Below are positions 22,586 through 28,990 of a DNA stretch of 57,117 bases, in pieces (the first letter of the stretch is position 1; every line of letters begins with the position of its first letter). The stretch lies in the NCBI GenBank assembly GCA_039809105.1, contig JBDHUJ010000003.1:1-57117 (forward strand), in the 5' to 3' direction. The notes under the pieces were generated by a model. The model did not search any database and was not told where the DNA came from. It saw nothing but the letters and a program-made list of their open reading frames with translations. The DNA comes from JBDHUJ01 sp039809105 (GTDB taxonomy: Bacteria; Patescibacteriota; Saccharimonadia; Saccharimonadales; UBA4665). The position numbers were made by a program, and so were the translations under genes.

Positions 22586-23692
22586 CTATTTTGATACGTT
22601 GAACTTAAACTCAACTACATCGTTTGGTTGCATGACGTAGGTTTTGCCGACGGTGGCAAGTTTGCCGACGGCTTTGGCAGCTTGCAGGGAGCCAGCGGCC
22701 ATGAGGTCGTCGTAGTTTACGATGTCGGCGGCGATGAAGCCGCGCTCGAAGTCGCCGTGTATAACACCGGCGGCTTGCGGCGCAGTAGCGCCCTGGGTAA
22801 TCGTCCAAGCGCGGACCTCTTTGTCGCCCGCAGTCAGGTAACTCTGCAGGCCGAGCGTCTTGTACGCGGTGTGGATAAGCTGGTTTAGCCCCGGTTCGGT
22901 TATGCCGTAGCTTTCGAGCAGCTCTGCACGGTCGGCGTCATCGAGCGTGCGGAGTTCGTCTTCGAGCTTTGCGCAGACAAACAGTGCCTGTGCGGGTGCG
23001 ACGAGGGCGCTCAGTTTTTGTTGCAGGGCGGTGTCACCCAGGCCTTCTTCGTCGACATTGAACAAGTAAATGACCGGCTTTAACGTCAGGAGCTGCAGTT
23101 CTTTCTGGAGCCATTCACCTGATTCATTGTCGGTTACTTGCGGGGCGCTCCAGAGGGGTTTACCACTGTCAAGCAACTGCCGCACTTCCTCCAAGAACTC
23201 TGCTTGAGGCTTCAGCTTGGGGTTGGCTTTGGCTTCTTTCTGCACGAACAGGAGGCGCTTCGTCACGGTTTGTAAATCGGCTAGCACTAGCTCGGTGTTT
23301 ATGATGTCGATATCGGTCGAGGGCTCGTGCGTACCGGTAGCTTCATCGGTTAGCACGGCGTCGTCGTGGAAGGCACGCACGACTTGGACGATGGCGTTCG
23401 TAGTGCGGATGTGGCTCAGGAACTGGTTGCCCAGGCCTTCGCCCTCGCTGGCGCCTTTGACGAGCCCGGCGACGTCTACGAAGGTGACGGTGGCGGGTTT
23501 GATGGGTGCGTTGTGGTACAGTGCACTCAATTTGTTCAGGCGCGGGTCGGGGACGGGGACGATACCGGTGTTCGGTTCGATGGTAGCGAACGGATAGTTG
23601 GCCGCCAGGATGTTGCTGTCGGTCAGGGCGTTGAACAGGGTGCTCTTGCCGACGTTCGGCAGACCTACTATGGCTATGGAAAGTGAACTCAT
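22586..23692 (-). CDS. ychF: redox-regulated ATPase/GTPase YchF
   Basis: Universally conserved Obg-related P-loop NTPase that associates with ribosomes and prefers ATP. 368 residues with G1 GLPNVGKSTLFNAL (from residue 10), FVDVAGLVKGASEGEGLGNQFLSHIR (G3), a coiled-coil insertion (residues about 130-180), and a C-terminal TGS-like domain (TAGDKEVRAWTITQGATAPQAAGVIHGDFERGFIAADI). TAGAAT (on the minus strand; 23699-23704) lies 6 nt before the ATG, a leaderless arrangement. A RAYT-type palindrome is close to its -35 region. Confidence 0.96.
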   Translation of the reverse strand: MSSLSIAIVGLPNVGKSTLFNALTDSNILAANYPFATIEPNTGIVPVPDPRLNKLSALYHNAPIKPATVTFVDVAGLVKGASEGEGLGNQFLSHIRTTNAIVQVVRAFHDDAVLTDEATGTHEPSTDIDIINTELVLADLQTVTKRLLFVQKEAKANPKLKPQAEFLEEVRQLLDSGKPLWSAPQVTDNESGEWLQKELQLLTLKPVIYLFNVDEEGLGDTALQQKLSALVAPAQALFVCAKLEDELRTLDDADRAELLESYGITEPGLNQLIHTAYKTLGLQSYLTAGDKEVRAWTITQGATAPQAAGVIHGDFERGFIAADIVNYDDLMAAGSLQAAKAVGKLATVGKTYVMQPNDVVEFKFNVSK

Positions 23693-23720
23693 ACCCCTAT
23701 TCTAACCTACTTTAACTCTT

Positions 23721-24474
23721 TTCAGGGTCTGACCCTGAAATTTTGGAAATGTGGTGTGGTTAGTAATTTGCGAGTTCGTGTTTGAGGGTTTCGAGTTGGG
23801 CGTGCATGGCCTGGTAGTCATCGACGAAGCGAATGTAGCTGGCGGTGCTATGGAAAAGCGAAAGGATGGGCTGGGGGTCGAGCCAGTCGGGGCAAGTAGC
23901 TGGAGTAAGGTAAGCTTGGTAGCTAGAGTGCGGCCAAGTGCGGTATTCGCGCGGGTTCAGATGGACGTAGCGGGTGATGTGCTGCAGGTAGCTGTCATCG
24001 TAGATGGCGGATGCTTTGAAACGGGTTTCGAAGAGCGTTCCGCGACGCTTGTGCTTGCGGTTGAAGTACATAGTGTAAGCGACGCTGATACTCGCCATGA
24101 GTTTGCTAAGGGCTTCGTGGTCTTCGGCCTGGTGGAATACCAGATGAAAATGGTTCGGCATGAGGCAGTAGGCCAGAAGTGTTACCTGTGGCCGGAAATG
24201 CGGGTATGGTTTGCCGGTTTTATTGACGGTCGGAACGGTGCAGAGGCGCCGATTTAGGAGGTTGAGGAAAAATTCGTAATCTTCACCATCAAGGAAAATC
24301 TGGCGCTTTTCGACGCCACGGTTATAGACATGGAAGTAGGTGTTGGGCGAGGGGCAGCGAACGGTGTTTCTCACAGGCATAAGCATATTATACCACATTT
24401 TCAAAATTTCGGGGTCTGACCCTGCGAAAATAACATTAGAAAATGATTTTGGGGTTTATGGGGTCTGACCCTGA
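23721..24474. mobile_element. REP-associated transposon unit with GGGTCTGACCCT palindromes
   Basis: The Y1 transposase gene is flanked by TTCAGGGTC-T-GACCCTGAA (23721-23739) on one side and by two copies of GGGGTCTGACCCTG (24411-24424 and 24460-24473) on the other. Such palindromes next to the gene are typical substrates of REP-associated tyrosine transposases. Confidence 0.7.
23760..24380 (-). CDS. REP-associated tyrosine transposase (Y1_Tnp, RAYT)
   Basis: 206 residues of the HUH single-strand DNA transposase class. The HUH motif lies in LMPNHFHLVFHQ. The presumed catalytic Tyr is in the helix SVAYTMYFNRKHKRRGTLFETRF. The N-terminus RCPSPNTYFHVYNRGVEKRQIFLD is typical for RAYTs, which are linked to spread of palindromic REP sequences. 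Start 24380 is 6 nt after a TATAAT box (24387-24392 on the plus strand), so the longer frame to 24404 is less likely. It lies between ychF and the IS element. Confidence 0.88.
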   Translation of the reverse strand: MPVRNTVRCPSPNTYFHVYNRGVEKRQIFLDGEDYEFFLNLLNRRLCTVPTVNKTGKPYPHFRPQVTLLAYCLMPNHFHLVFHQAEDHEALSKLMASISVAYTMYFNRKHKRRGTLFETRFKASAIYDDSYLQHITRYVHLNPREYRTWPHSSYQAYLTPATCPDWLDPQPILSLFHSTASYIRFVDDYQAMHAQLETLKHELANY

Positions 24475-24524
24475 AGTGGGGTGGGGTTTGGGGTGGGAGG
24501 GAGGGGTGGAGGGGAGCGGGGAGT

Positions 24525-25716
24525 CTGAACCACCTACACCCCCTCACCCCACCCCAGTCATAAGCCCATAGCTCAGCCGTAGTATTTCTTGTTCGCGTAA
24601 CTCCATGAGGATACGGTACCAGGAGAGCTTCTTCTTGGCGTGTGGTTGGTTGAGGCGGCCGCGAAGTTCTTGTATGCCCAGTACGCCAAGACCCGCCAAG
24701 TACAGCAGCAGCATCCCGAGCATGGCGAACCAGAGCAGAATGCAGAGACTGTTCGGTTTCAAGAGTTTGGTACGCCTGAGTCCCAGGACAGTCTTCATGT
24801 CCCGGAAGGTCTCCTCTATCTCGAAGCGGTGGTAATACGCCTTCACGACTTTGTTCCGGCTGCTCGTGAGGTCATTGGTCAGGATGTACCACGGCTCATC
24901 ATCCTTGCCGTTCTTCGGGGAACGGATAACCCGTAGTGCCAGCCCGGCAATGACGACCTTCTCGTCGGCTCGCTTGGCATCGCTAACCTGGAGTTGTACG
25001 TTTGCAATCCCTACCAGCCGGCTGGCTTTCAGGCGGATGTAGAACGTGGCTCCGTGTTTGCTGAGATAGCGGATAATCTTCTGGTCGCCGAAGCCCCGGT
25101 CGAAGACCAGCCGCGGCCAGAACCCCAGGGTACTGCGCAACGCCTTCAGGCTGGCGATGGTCCGGGCCGACTCTTTGCCGGCGAGCGCCTCGTAAGCAGC
25201 CCGCAGTTGCCGAGTCCGTTTCGGGGCATCGTCTCGTGCCGACAGCTTGCCGGAGTAGCTGGTCTGTTGGAAGATGGGCAATGCCCGGCCGATCCGGGTC
25301 TGTACCGCGAAGACCAGGGCTGCCAGTCCGCTGAAGTCCGAGTGGTCGGCATTGACGTAGCTGTACTCACTGACCAGCCCAAGCTCCGCGACGATGTCAG
25401 CAAGCTTGGCGGGTAACCTGGCATTGCCGAGCAGGCGGGTCATCTTGGTTTCGGCTGTGCCCCGACGCCGCACGCCCGTGGTCCTGGCGTTCGCGTTACG
25501 GCTGACGAGCGGCTTGAGGGATAAAGCGGCGATACCAAAGTCGACTTGCGTAAGCCAGACCTTCGGCGCCTTCGGCAGCAACTGCTCTTTTACAATCTTT
25601 TTACCAGCATCTAGAATAGACGAAGACGACATAGCCATTTTGTTTTCCTGCAAGATTACATTTTTGTTATGTCGTCTACTTTATATGGGTCGGGGTGAAA
25701 AGTGTAGGTGGTTCAG
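24525..25716. mobile_element. complete IS4-family insertion sequence
   Basis: A 1,192-bp element with 15-bp perfect terminal inverted repeats (CTGAACCACCTACAC at 24525-24539; reverse complement at 25702-25716). It is flanked by a 9-bp target duplication GCGGGGAGT (24516-24524 and 25717-25725). It holds one intact transposase gene on the minus strand. The perfect ends and target duplication indicate recent insertion. Confidence 0.93.
24544..25653 (-). CDS. IS4-family DDE transposase
   Basis: 369 residues. First Asp in NADHSDFSGLAAL, second in RLVFDRGFGDQKI, and Glu in the diagnostic Y-(2)-R-(3)-E-(6)-K motif YYHRFEIEETFRDMK, so the catalytic triad is intact. The C-terminal region is hydrophobic. 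A second ATG (MAMSSSS) six codons in could be the true start. The stop lies 4 bp from the left inverted repeat. The gene is read toward the RAYT unit and away from the GC-rich surface gene. Confidence 0.93.
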   Translation of the reverse strand: MQENKMAMSSSSILDAGKKIVKEQLLPKAPKVWLTQVDFGIAALSLKPLVSRNANARTTGVRRRGTAETKMTRLLGNARLPAKLADIVAELGLVSEYSYVNADHSDFSGLAALVFAVQTRIGRALPIFQQTSYSGKLSARDDAPKRTRQLRAAYEALAGKESARTIASLKALRSTLGFWPRLVFDRGFGDQKIIRYLSKHGATFYIRLKASRLVGIANVQLQVSDAKRADEKVVIAGLALRVIRSPKNGKDDEPWYILTNDLTSSRNKVVKAYYHRFEIEETFRDMKTVLGLRRTKLLKPNSLCILLWFAMLGMLLLYLAGLGVLGIQELRGRLNQPHAKKKLSWYRILMELREQEILRLSYGLMTGVG

Positions 25717-25896
25717 GCGGGGAGTATTGACAAGAGGGGTATAATGCTGTTAAAATTTGCATTGTTAACCATATCTGGTGGGTTTTCTCCAGGCAAGCAA
25801 CCATATTTATGCAGTGCTTCTGACCTGTCGAGGTTACAGCCCGGTGGAGTTAGCACCTTAACATGTCAGATTGCAGCATATGTACTCCCTGTAATG

Positions 25897-25943
25897 GACA
25901 CGGAACTAAGGCTTTAGATTTTTTGAAGTTTTAGTTCCGTGTC
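25897..25943. repeat. 13-bp inverted repeat
   Basis: GACACGGAACTAA (25897-25909) and TTAGTTCCGTGTC (25931-25943). It lies in the 400-bp gap between the IS and the surface gene. I see no credible gene in this gap; a short frame from 25743 is unlikely to be real. Confidence 0.7.
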
Positions 25944-25981
25944 TGTCTACAGAAGGGAGAATACAGAAAGAAAGGTAGTTT

Positions 25982-26011
25982 CAACTACAACTACAACTAC
26001 AACTACAACTA
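25982..26011. repeat. hexanucleotide tract (CAACTA)x5
   Basis: Five perfect CAACTA units followed by CAACCG, ending 15 bp upstream of the predicted -35 box of the surface-protein gene. Slippage would change upstream promoter geometry in 6-bp steps. Confidence 0.85.
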
Positions 26012-26026
26012 CAACCGCAGTGCCGC

Positions 26027-26055
26027 TTTACGTTTTACACGTACGGACTTAGATA
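26027..26055 (+). promoter_or_regulatory. putative promoter of the surface-protein gene
   Basis: TTTACG (26027-26032), 17-nt spacer, TAGATA (26050-26055). It would give a leader of about 55 nt ending in the AAGGA Shine-Dalgarno before ATG 26117. Confidence 0.4.
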
Positions 26056-26116
26056 GTCCTTGCGTGAGCAGTACCCACCTTCTATCTCGGCCACATTGGT
26101 CGGGAAAGGAAACAGT

Positions 26117-27253
26117 ATGTCCACTCGAAAGCAAGTGGAGAAGAGCGAATGTGACAGCTCGAGTCCGAAGAAGACCTGGTTCTTCACGAAGACCCGGCGT
26201 CGTGTCCGTCTCATCGTCGCGGCCATGGCCGTGCTGGCGCTGAGCGTGCTGTTCGGTGTCGGTATCGTCGCCCCGGCTGCGTCCGGCGCTCAGGTGGAGT
26301 TGTGCACCCAGCACATCACCGTCAGCGGTACCGATGGCGTTGGGATCGAGAACGTCACGCGTTCGCTTCGTATCGCCGGACAGGCGATCCCGTTCATCAC
26401 GGGACCGGGCGGCAGCTTCAGTGTTTCGGTCACCTTCGACACCGATCCGAGCTCAACCACGGAGCCCTGGACGGTCGGTCCGGGTAATGTCGACGATTCG
26501 CGCGTCTTGAACAGCGGAGACGCAACGTTCCCCGCCTGTGGAGATTCGGAGCCCCCGGACACCACAACCCAGGAACCGCCGGACACCACCGACGACCCGG
26601 GGAGCACCACCGAAGAGCCGCCGGACACCACCGAGGAGCCGCCGTCCACGACGGATGACCCCTCGACGGAACCGACGGTTCCGGAGTGTGACGACGGCTG
26701 GCAGTGGGATGGCAACAAGTGCGTGCCGTGCAAGACGAAGACCACCGTCCCGACCGAGGTGACAACCCCGACCGAGGAAACGACTCCGACTTCGCAGACC
26801 ACGCCGACGACCCCGACCGAGACGACTCCATCGTCCTCGACTTCGGAGTCGACCACGCCGACCGAACAGACCACGCCGACCTCGCAGACCAGCGAGACTT
26901 CGGCATCGACGACGTCGTCCGCGTCGCCGTCGACGGTCACTCAGACCACCACCTCAACCGCGGTGGTCACCGGTCCCCAGGGTCCGCAAGGCCCCCAGGG
27001 TGAGCCGGGAGTGCCTGGTCCTGTCGTGGTTGTGGTGACGCCTGCGCCCGACAACGCCCCTGTGGCTGCGCCGGCGCCGGTTGTGTACGATTCGAGCGGG
27101 TACCCCGTTCAGTCGCCGACTTCCGGGTACACTCCCTGGTGGGAGACCCCGGCGGGGATTGCGGCCATCGCGGCCTCGATTCTCGTGGCGGCCGGTGTGG
27201 TTGCGTTCTCGCGGCGGCAGCAGGTTCGTGCCAGCGCACCGCAGCACCGCTAG
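26117..27253 (+). CDS. secreted, membrane-anchored PT-rich/collagen-like surface protein
   Basis: 378 residues. A basic N-terminus and one hydrophobic segment (LIVAAMAVLALSVLFGVGIVAPAASGAQ, signal peptide or anchor) lead into a small beta-like domain with Cys (about 60-135). A DTTTQEPPDTT-type Pro/Thr/Asp/Glu repeat, CDDGWQWDGNKCVPC, a long Thr/Pro/Ser stalk and a collagen-like GPQGPQGPQGEPGVPGP follow. A C-terminal helix with Arg-rich tail (GIAAIAASILVAAGVVAFSRRQQ) closes it. This is sorting-signal shape, but no LPXTG-type motif is visible. Codons are strongly GC-ending, unlike the neighbours, and composition is actinobacterial. Start 26117 has AAGGA upstream. It overlaps the sortase gene. 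Confidence 0.8.
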   Translation: MSTRKQVEKSECDSSSPKKTWFFTKTRRRVRLIVAAMAVLALSVLFGVGIVAPAASGAQVELCTQHITVSGTDGVGIENVTRSLRIAGQAIPFITGPGGSFSVSVTFDTDPSSTTEPWTVGPGNVDDSRVLNSGDATFPACGDSEPPDTTTQEPPDTTDDPGSTTEEPPDTTEEPPSTTDDPSTEPTVPECDDGWQWDGNKCVPCKTKTTVPTEVTTPTEETTPTSQTTPTTPTETTPSSSTSESTTPTEQTTPTSQTSETSASTTSSASPSTVTQTTTSTAVVTGPQGPQGPQGEPGVPGPVVVVVTPAPDNAPVAAPAPVVYDSSGYPVQSPTSGYTPWWETPAGIAAIAASILVAAGVVAFSRRQQVRASAPQHR

Positions 27254-28121
27254 GCGGTCGCGAGTCACGCGTGTTGTAGTTGCAGTACTGGTGCTTGCGG
27301 CAGTCGCTCTCTTCGGGCTTGCCGGGTGGAAGTTCTACTCGGAAAAGAACGAGGCGGCGGCTGTCGCAGCATCGGTGCCGACAAGGCTGCTGGACCCAAC
27401 TGGGGCAACCCAGCCAGCAGCCGCGTCGGCGTCATCTTCACAGAGCTCGACGTCTTCGGCGGCGACTTCTGAGGGAGGTGTCACTGCAGCGGTGTCTACT
27501 AGCTCGTCGGATGCGTCGGCTTCTGTGGCTCCGCCTCAGGATTCGCCGCTTCCGGCAGCAGTAGACACGGTCACGCCACAGCCAGTGGTGGAGACTCCGG
27601 TTGGAATAGAACCGAAGTACCTCGTCATTCCGGCACTTACGGGACCTGACGGTCAGCCGCTACGGACAACCGTGGCAGCTGCGCCGAGCGTCATAGCTCC
27701 CGACAAGCATCTGGACGGCAGGCTCGTCGAGACCTTCGGTGTACCGGCGGATATGATTACCACCACCTGGTGGGACGCAGACTCCAACGGCAATCCGAAA
27801 CCGAAACCGGGCGATCCTGGGATGGCAATCATCCTCGGACACACTCAGATCGGTGGCTACGGCGTCTTCAATGACTTGGGCACGCTCAAGCCAGGAGATG
27901 ACGTATTCATCTTAGACGATGCCACGACTAAGCACTTCCGTGTTATTGGTGACCCGATTTCTGGGATACCAAAGGAAGATGGCGACGCGCTTAAGACTGC
28001 GCTGGAGAACCATCCAGCTAACGCCGGTTTGGCGCTGCTGACTTGCAGTGGTGACTTTGACTCGAGTATTCGCGAGAGTGATGAGAACACGGTTGTGTTC
28101 TTGGAGCTCGTTTCGGAGTAA
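27228..28121 (+). CDS. sortase (class D/E/F-like)
   Basis: Membrane transpeptidase that anchors surface proteins. The start is taken as GTG 27228, giving a basic N-terminus (PAHRSTARRSRVTR) and one membrane helix (VVVAVLVLAAVALFGLAGW), then an Ala/Ser/Thr-rich linker. The catalytic domain has His205 in ILGHTQIGGYGVFNDLGTLKPGDD, Cys273 in LLTCSGDF and Arg282 in SSIRES, the full sortase triad. It overlaps the preceding surface-protein gene by 26 bp, so the two are coupled and that protein is the obvious substrate candidate. The first codons share the GC-rich style of the upstream gene, while the catalytic part resembles the rest of the genome. No ATG start is available. Confidence 0.88.
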   Translation: MPAHRSTARRSRVTRVVVAVLVLAAVALFGLAGWKFYSEKNEAAAVAASVPTRLLDPTGATQPAAASASSSQSSTSSAATSEGGVTAAVSTSSSDASASVAPPQDSPLPAAVDTVTPQPVVETPVGIEPKYLVIPALTGPDGQPLRTTVAAAPSVIAPDKHLDGRLVETFGVPADMITTTWWDADSNGNPKPKPGDPGMAIILGHTQIGGYGVFNDLGTLKPGDDVFILDDATTKHFRVIGDPISGIPKEDGDALKTALENHPANAGLALLTCSGDFDSSIRESDENTVVFLELVSE

Positions 28122-28402
28122 GGGAAGTGGGTGCATTGCGCTACCATAGGCCTGTCATCCAGACAGTGCACCCCAACCCTTTGCTTCGGCTTTCTGTACA
28201 CACATTTCGTTCCTTAGGGAGCGGCATCTGACATGTGTACACTTTTGTGCATTTTGGCGCCTGCAAGGGTGGCCGGCAAAAATGCCCGGAAGTGTACTGA
28301 AACTTCAACTTCAAAATCTCGCTACTATGCAGCATGAGGTCTGTGTGGCTGTGTATAAAATTCTGGTAGTTATGCTTGTGCTTTGCTATAGTTAGGGTAA
28401 TT
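28122..28402. other. spacer between sortase and TPR gene
   Basis: 280 bp with no credible gene. It contains a GGGTGCA/TGCACCC inverted repeat shortly after the sortase stop and a GTACACA/TGTGTAC pair further on. The -10 box TATAGT (28387-28392) of the next gene ends it. Confidence 0.5.
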
Positions 28403-28990
28403 ATGAGTGCCAAGAAAAGGTCGGAAGTAAGTTCGGTCGTGGTGGGAAGCGGCAAGAAGAACCGTGTCGGGCCCCATGCCCGCTTAATCGCTCTGGTGCT
28501 CGCCGGTGTTGTCGTGCTGGCGGCAGTAGCCTTCGGCGGATACGCGGCGTACAACCACTTCACCCACAAAGAAAATAAGAGCTCTGGCGATAAAACGCAG
28601 ACTCAGAAACCGAATTATGTATCGAAGGGCATGGCTCCTCCGACCACCACGGATTATTCGGGGGACCAAGCTGCGCTGGATAAAGATATACAGAACGCAC
28701 CGGATGATGCGGCTAAAGCTACTTTGTATCTTCGGAAGGCAGATGTAGCGCTGGTAAATAAAGGCTTCACCGACGAAGCGCTCGGTTACGCCCAGAAGGC
28801 TGAGGAGCTTTCGCCGTCCATACAGAGCGCTTTCGAGCTGGCGACCATATACCAGGGCATGAACAAGAAAACCGAAGCCATAAAATACTACACGCTCTAT
28901 TTGTCGCGCATGACGCCTGAATACAAGCAGACACATCCGGGTGACTATGAACATTATCAGCAGGTGCTGCAGGAGCTGCAAAAACAATGA
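28403..28990 (+). CDS. membrane-anchored TPR protein
   Basis: 195 residues. A cytoplasmic basic tail, one membrane helix (LIALVLAGVVVLAAVAFGGYAAY, about 31-53), a Lys/Thr-rich linker and tetratricopeptide-like helices (AKATLYLRKADVALVNKGFTDEALGYAQKAEELSPS, AFELATIYQGMNKKTEAIKYYTLYLSRM). It probably scaffolds other envelope proteins. Start 28403 is 10 nt after TATAGT; an upstream in-frame start falls before the -10 box. Its stop overlaps the ATG of the large secreted protein (ATGA), so the two act together. Confidence 0.75.
   Translation: MSAKKRSEVSSVVVGSGKKNRVGPHARLIALVLAGVVVLAAVAFGGYAAYNHFTHKENKSSGDKTQTQKPNYVSKGMAPPTTTDYSGDQAALDKDIQNAPDDAAKATLYLRKADVALVNKGFTDEALGYAQKAEELSPSIQSAFELATIYQGMNKKTEAIKYYTLYLSRMTPEYKQTHPGDYEHYQQVLQELQKQ

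Noticed and set aside
25743..25917. Short open frame after the IS element
   Set aside because: It begins inside a TATAAT-like sequence, has no ribosome-binding site, and runs into the inverted repeat at 25897. The composition is not protein-like.
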